Below are positions 6,248-6,491 of a stretch of 6,491 nucleotides of DNA, piece by piece. The DNA lies in contig JAIVIH010000039.1 of the NCBI GenBank assembly GCA_020200615.1, positions 1-6,491 of the forward strand, read 5' to 3'. Positions within the stretch are counted from its first letter, which is position 1, and every line of letters starts with the position of its first letter. A model generated the notes under the pieces. It did no database searches. It worked only from the letters and a program-made list of their open reading frames with translations, and had not been told where the DNA came from. A program made the position numbers and the translations under genes. Origin of the DNA: Actinomycetota bacterium. GTDB lineage: Bacteria > Actinomycetota > Acidimicrobiia > Acidimicrobiales > AC-14.

Positions 6248-6491
6248 ATGGGTCGTTTTGTCCGGATGTGCGCCGGGGTCATGGCCATGGTGGTGACGGC
6301 GGGATGCGCGGGCGACTCCGACGACGACGAGGGGGGCGGGGGCCCGGGGGGGACTGAGCCGCCGGCGGTGACGGTCCCGGGCGATGGCAGCCGGCAACGT
6401 CGGCCAAGGCCGCGCCCAGGTGGGAGACGATCGTGACCCTCACGGGATCGGGCCCCCAACGGCCGCAGGCGTTCGAGGTCCTGCCCGACGC
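6248..6491 (+). CDS. Putative secreted lipoprotein, apparently frameshifted and cut by the window edge
   Basis: ATG 6248 opens a short signal peptide with a lipobox VTAGC (Cys20), then an acidic stretch (AGDSDDDE) and a Gly/Pro-rich linker, as in many actinobacterial lipoproteins. Read literally the frame closes with TGA at 6434-6436 after an unlikely Arg/Pro-rich tail. The -1 frame, open from 6358, gives natural-looking sequence to the window end: WQPATSAKAAPRWETIVTLTG followed by SGPQRPQAFEVLPD. One missing base between about 6358 and 6390 would join them, for example giving VTVPGDWQPATS. The W-x-x-I-V-x-L-x-G-S-G pattern resembles beta-rich extracellular domains of secreted actinobacterial proteins, but I do not recognise a named family. 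Function is unknown. Confidence 0.55.

Noticed and set aside
6331..6352. G6/G5/G7 runs as the site of the right-end frameshift
   Set aside because: The -1 frame has a TGA at 6355-6357, so the shift must fall after these runs, at about 6358-6390.

Overview
The window is GC-rich, densely packed bacterial chromosome. The GTG/TTG starts, the TAnnnT -10 elements 6-7 bases before start codons (a leaderless style), the tandem PAP2 lipoprotein and the order ispH / DUF512 radical SAM / der point to a high-GC actinobacterium. Acidimicrobiia or a related uncultured lineage is my best guess, by inference only. I see no RNA gene, mobile element, CRISPR array or phage gene.

Left part (1-3496). ispH, the last enzyme of the MEP isoprenoid pathway, runs leftward off the window edge. 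It is divergent from a rightward pair: a PDZ/radical-SAM-like/DUF512 protein of unknown function and der, the double-GTPase ribosome assembly factor. The divergent start codons are separated by only 40 bp, which hold a -10 element for each direction. The DUF512 gene overlaps der by 8 bp, so the two are very probably one transcript and translationally coupled.

Middle part (3541-4833). A membrane-anchored SpoIIE/RsbU-type PP2C phosphatase has its own leaderless promoter. Two codons after its stop, in the same frame, comes a 65-residue zinc-ribbon protein with one membrane helix and a TTG start.

Right part (4837-6491). On the minus strand lies a lipoprotein of the vanadium haloperoxidase/PAP2 superfamily with two tandem PAP2 units, broken by an apparent one-base loss around 5276-5310. 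Divergent from it is the start of a small secreted lipoprotein gene, which also seems to lose one base around 6358-6390 and then runs off the window. Two frameshifts in the same direction about 1.1 kb apart suggest either consensus indel errors or local gene decay.

I found no clearly new multi-gene system. The best leads are the uncharacterised DUF512 radical SAM protein coupled to der, the consistent leaderless promoter spacing across four genes, and the altered active-site residues of the tandem PAP2 protein.
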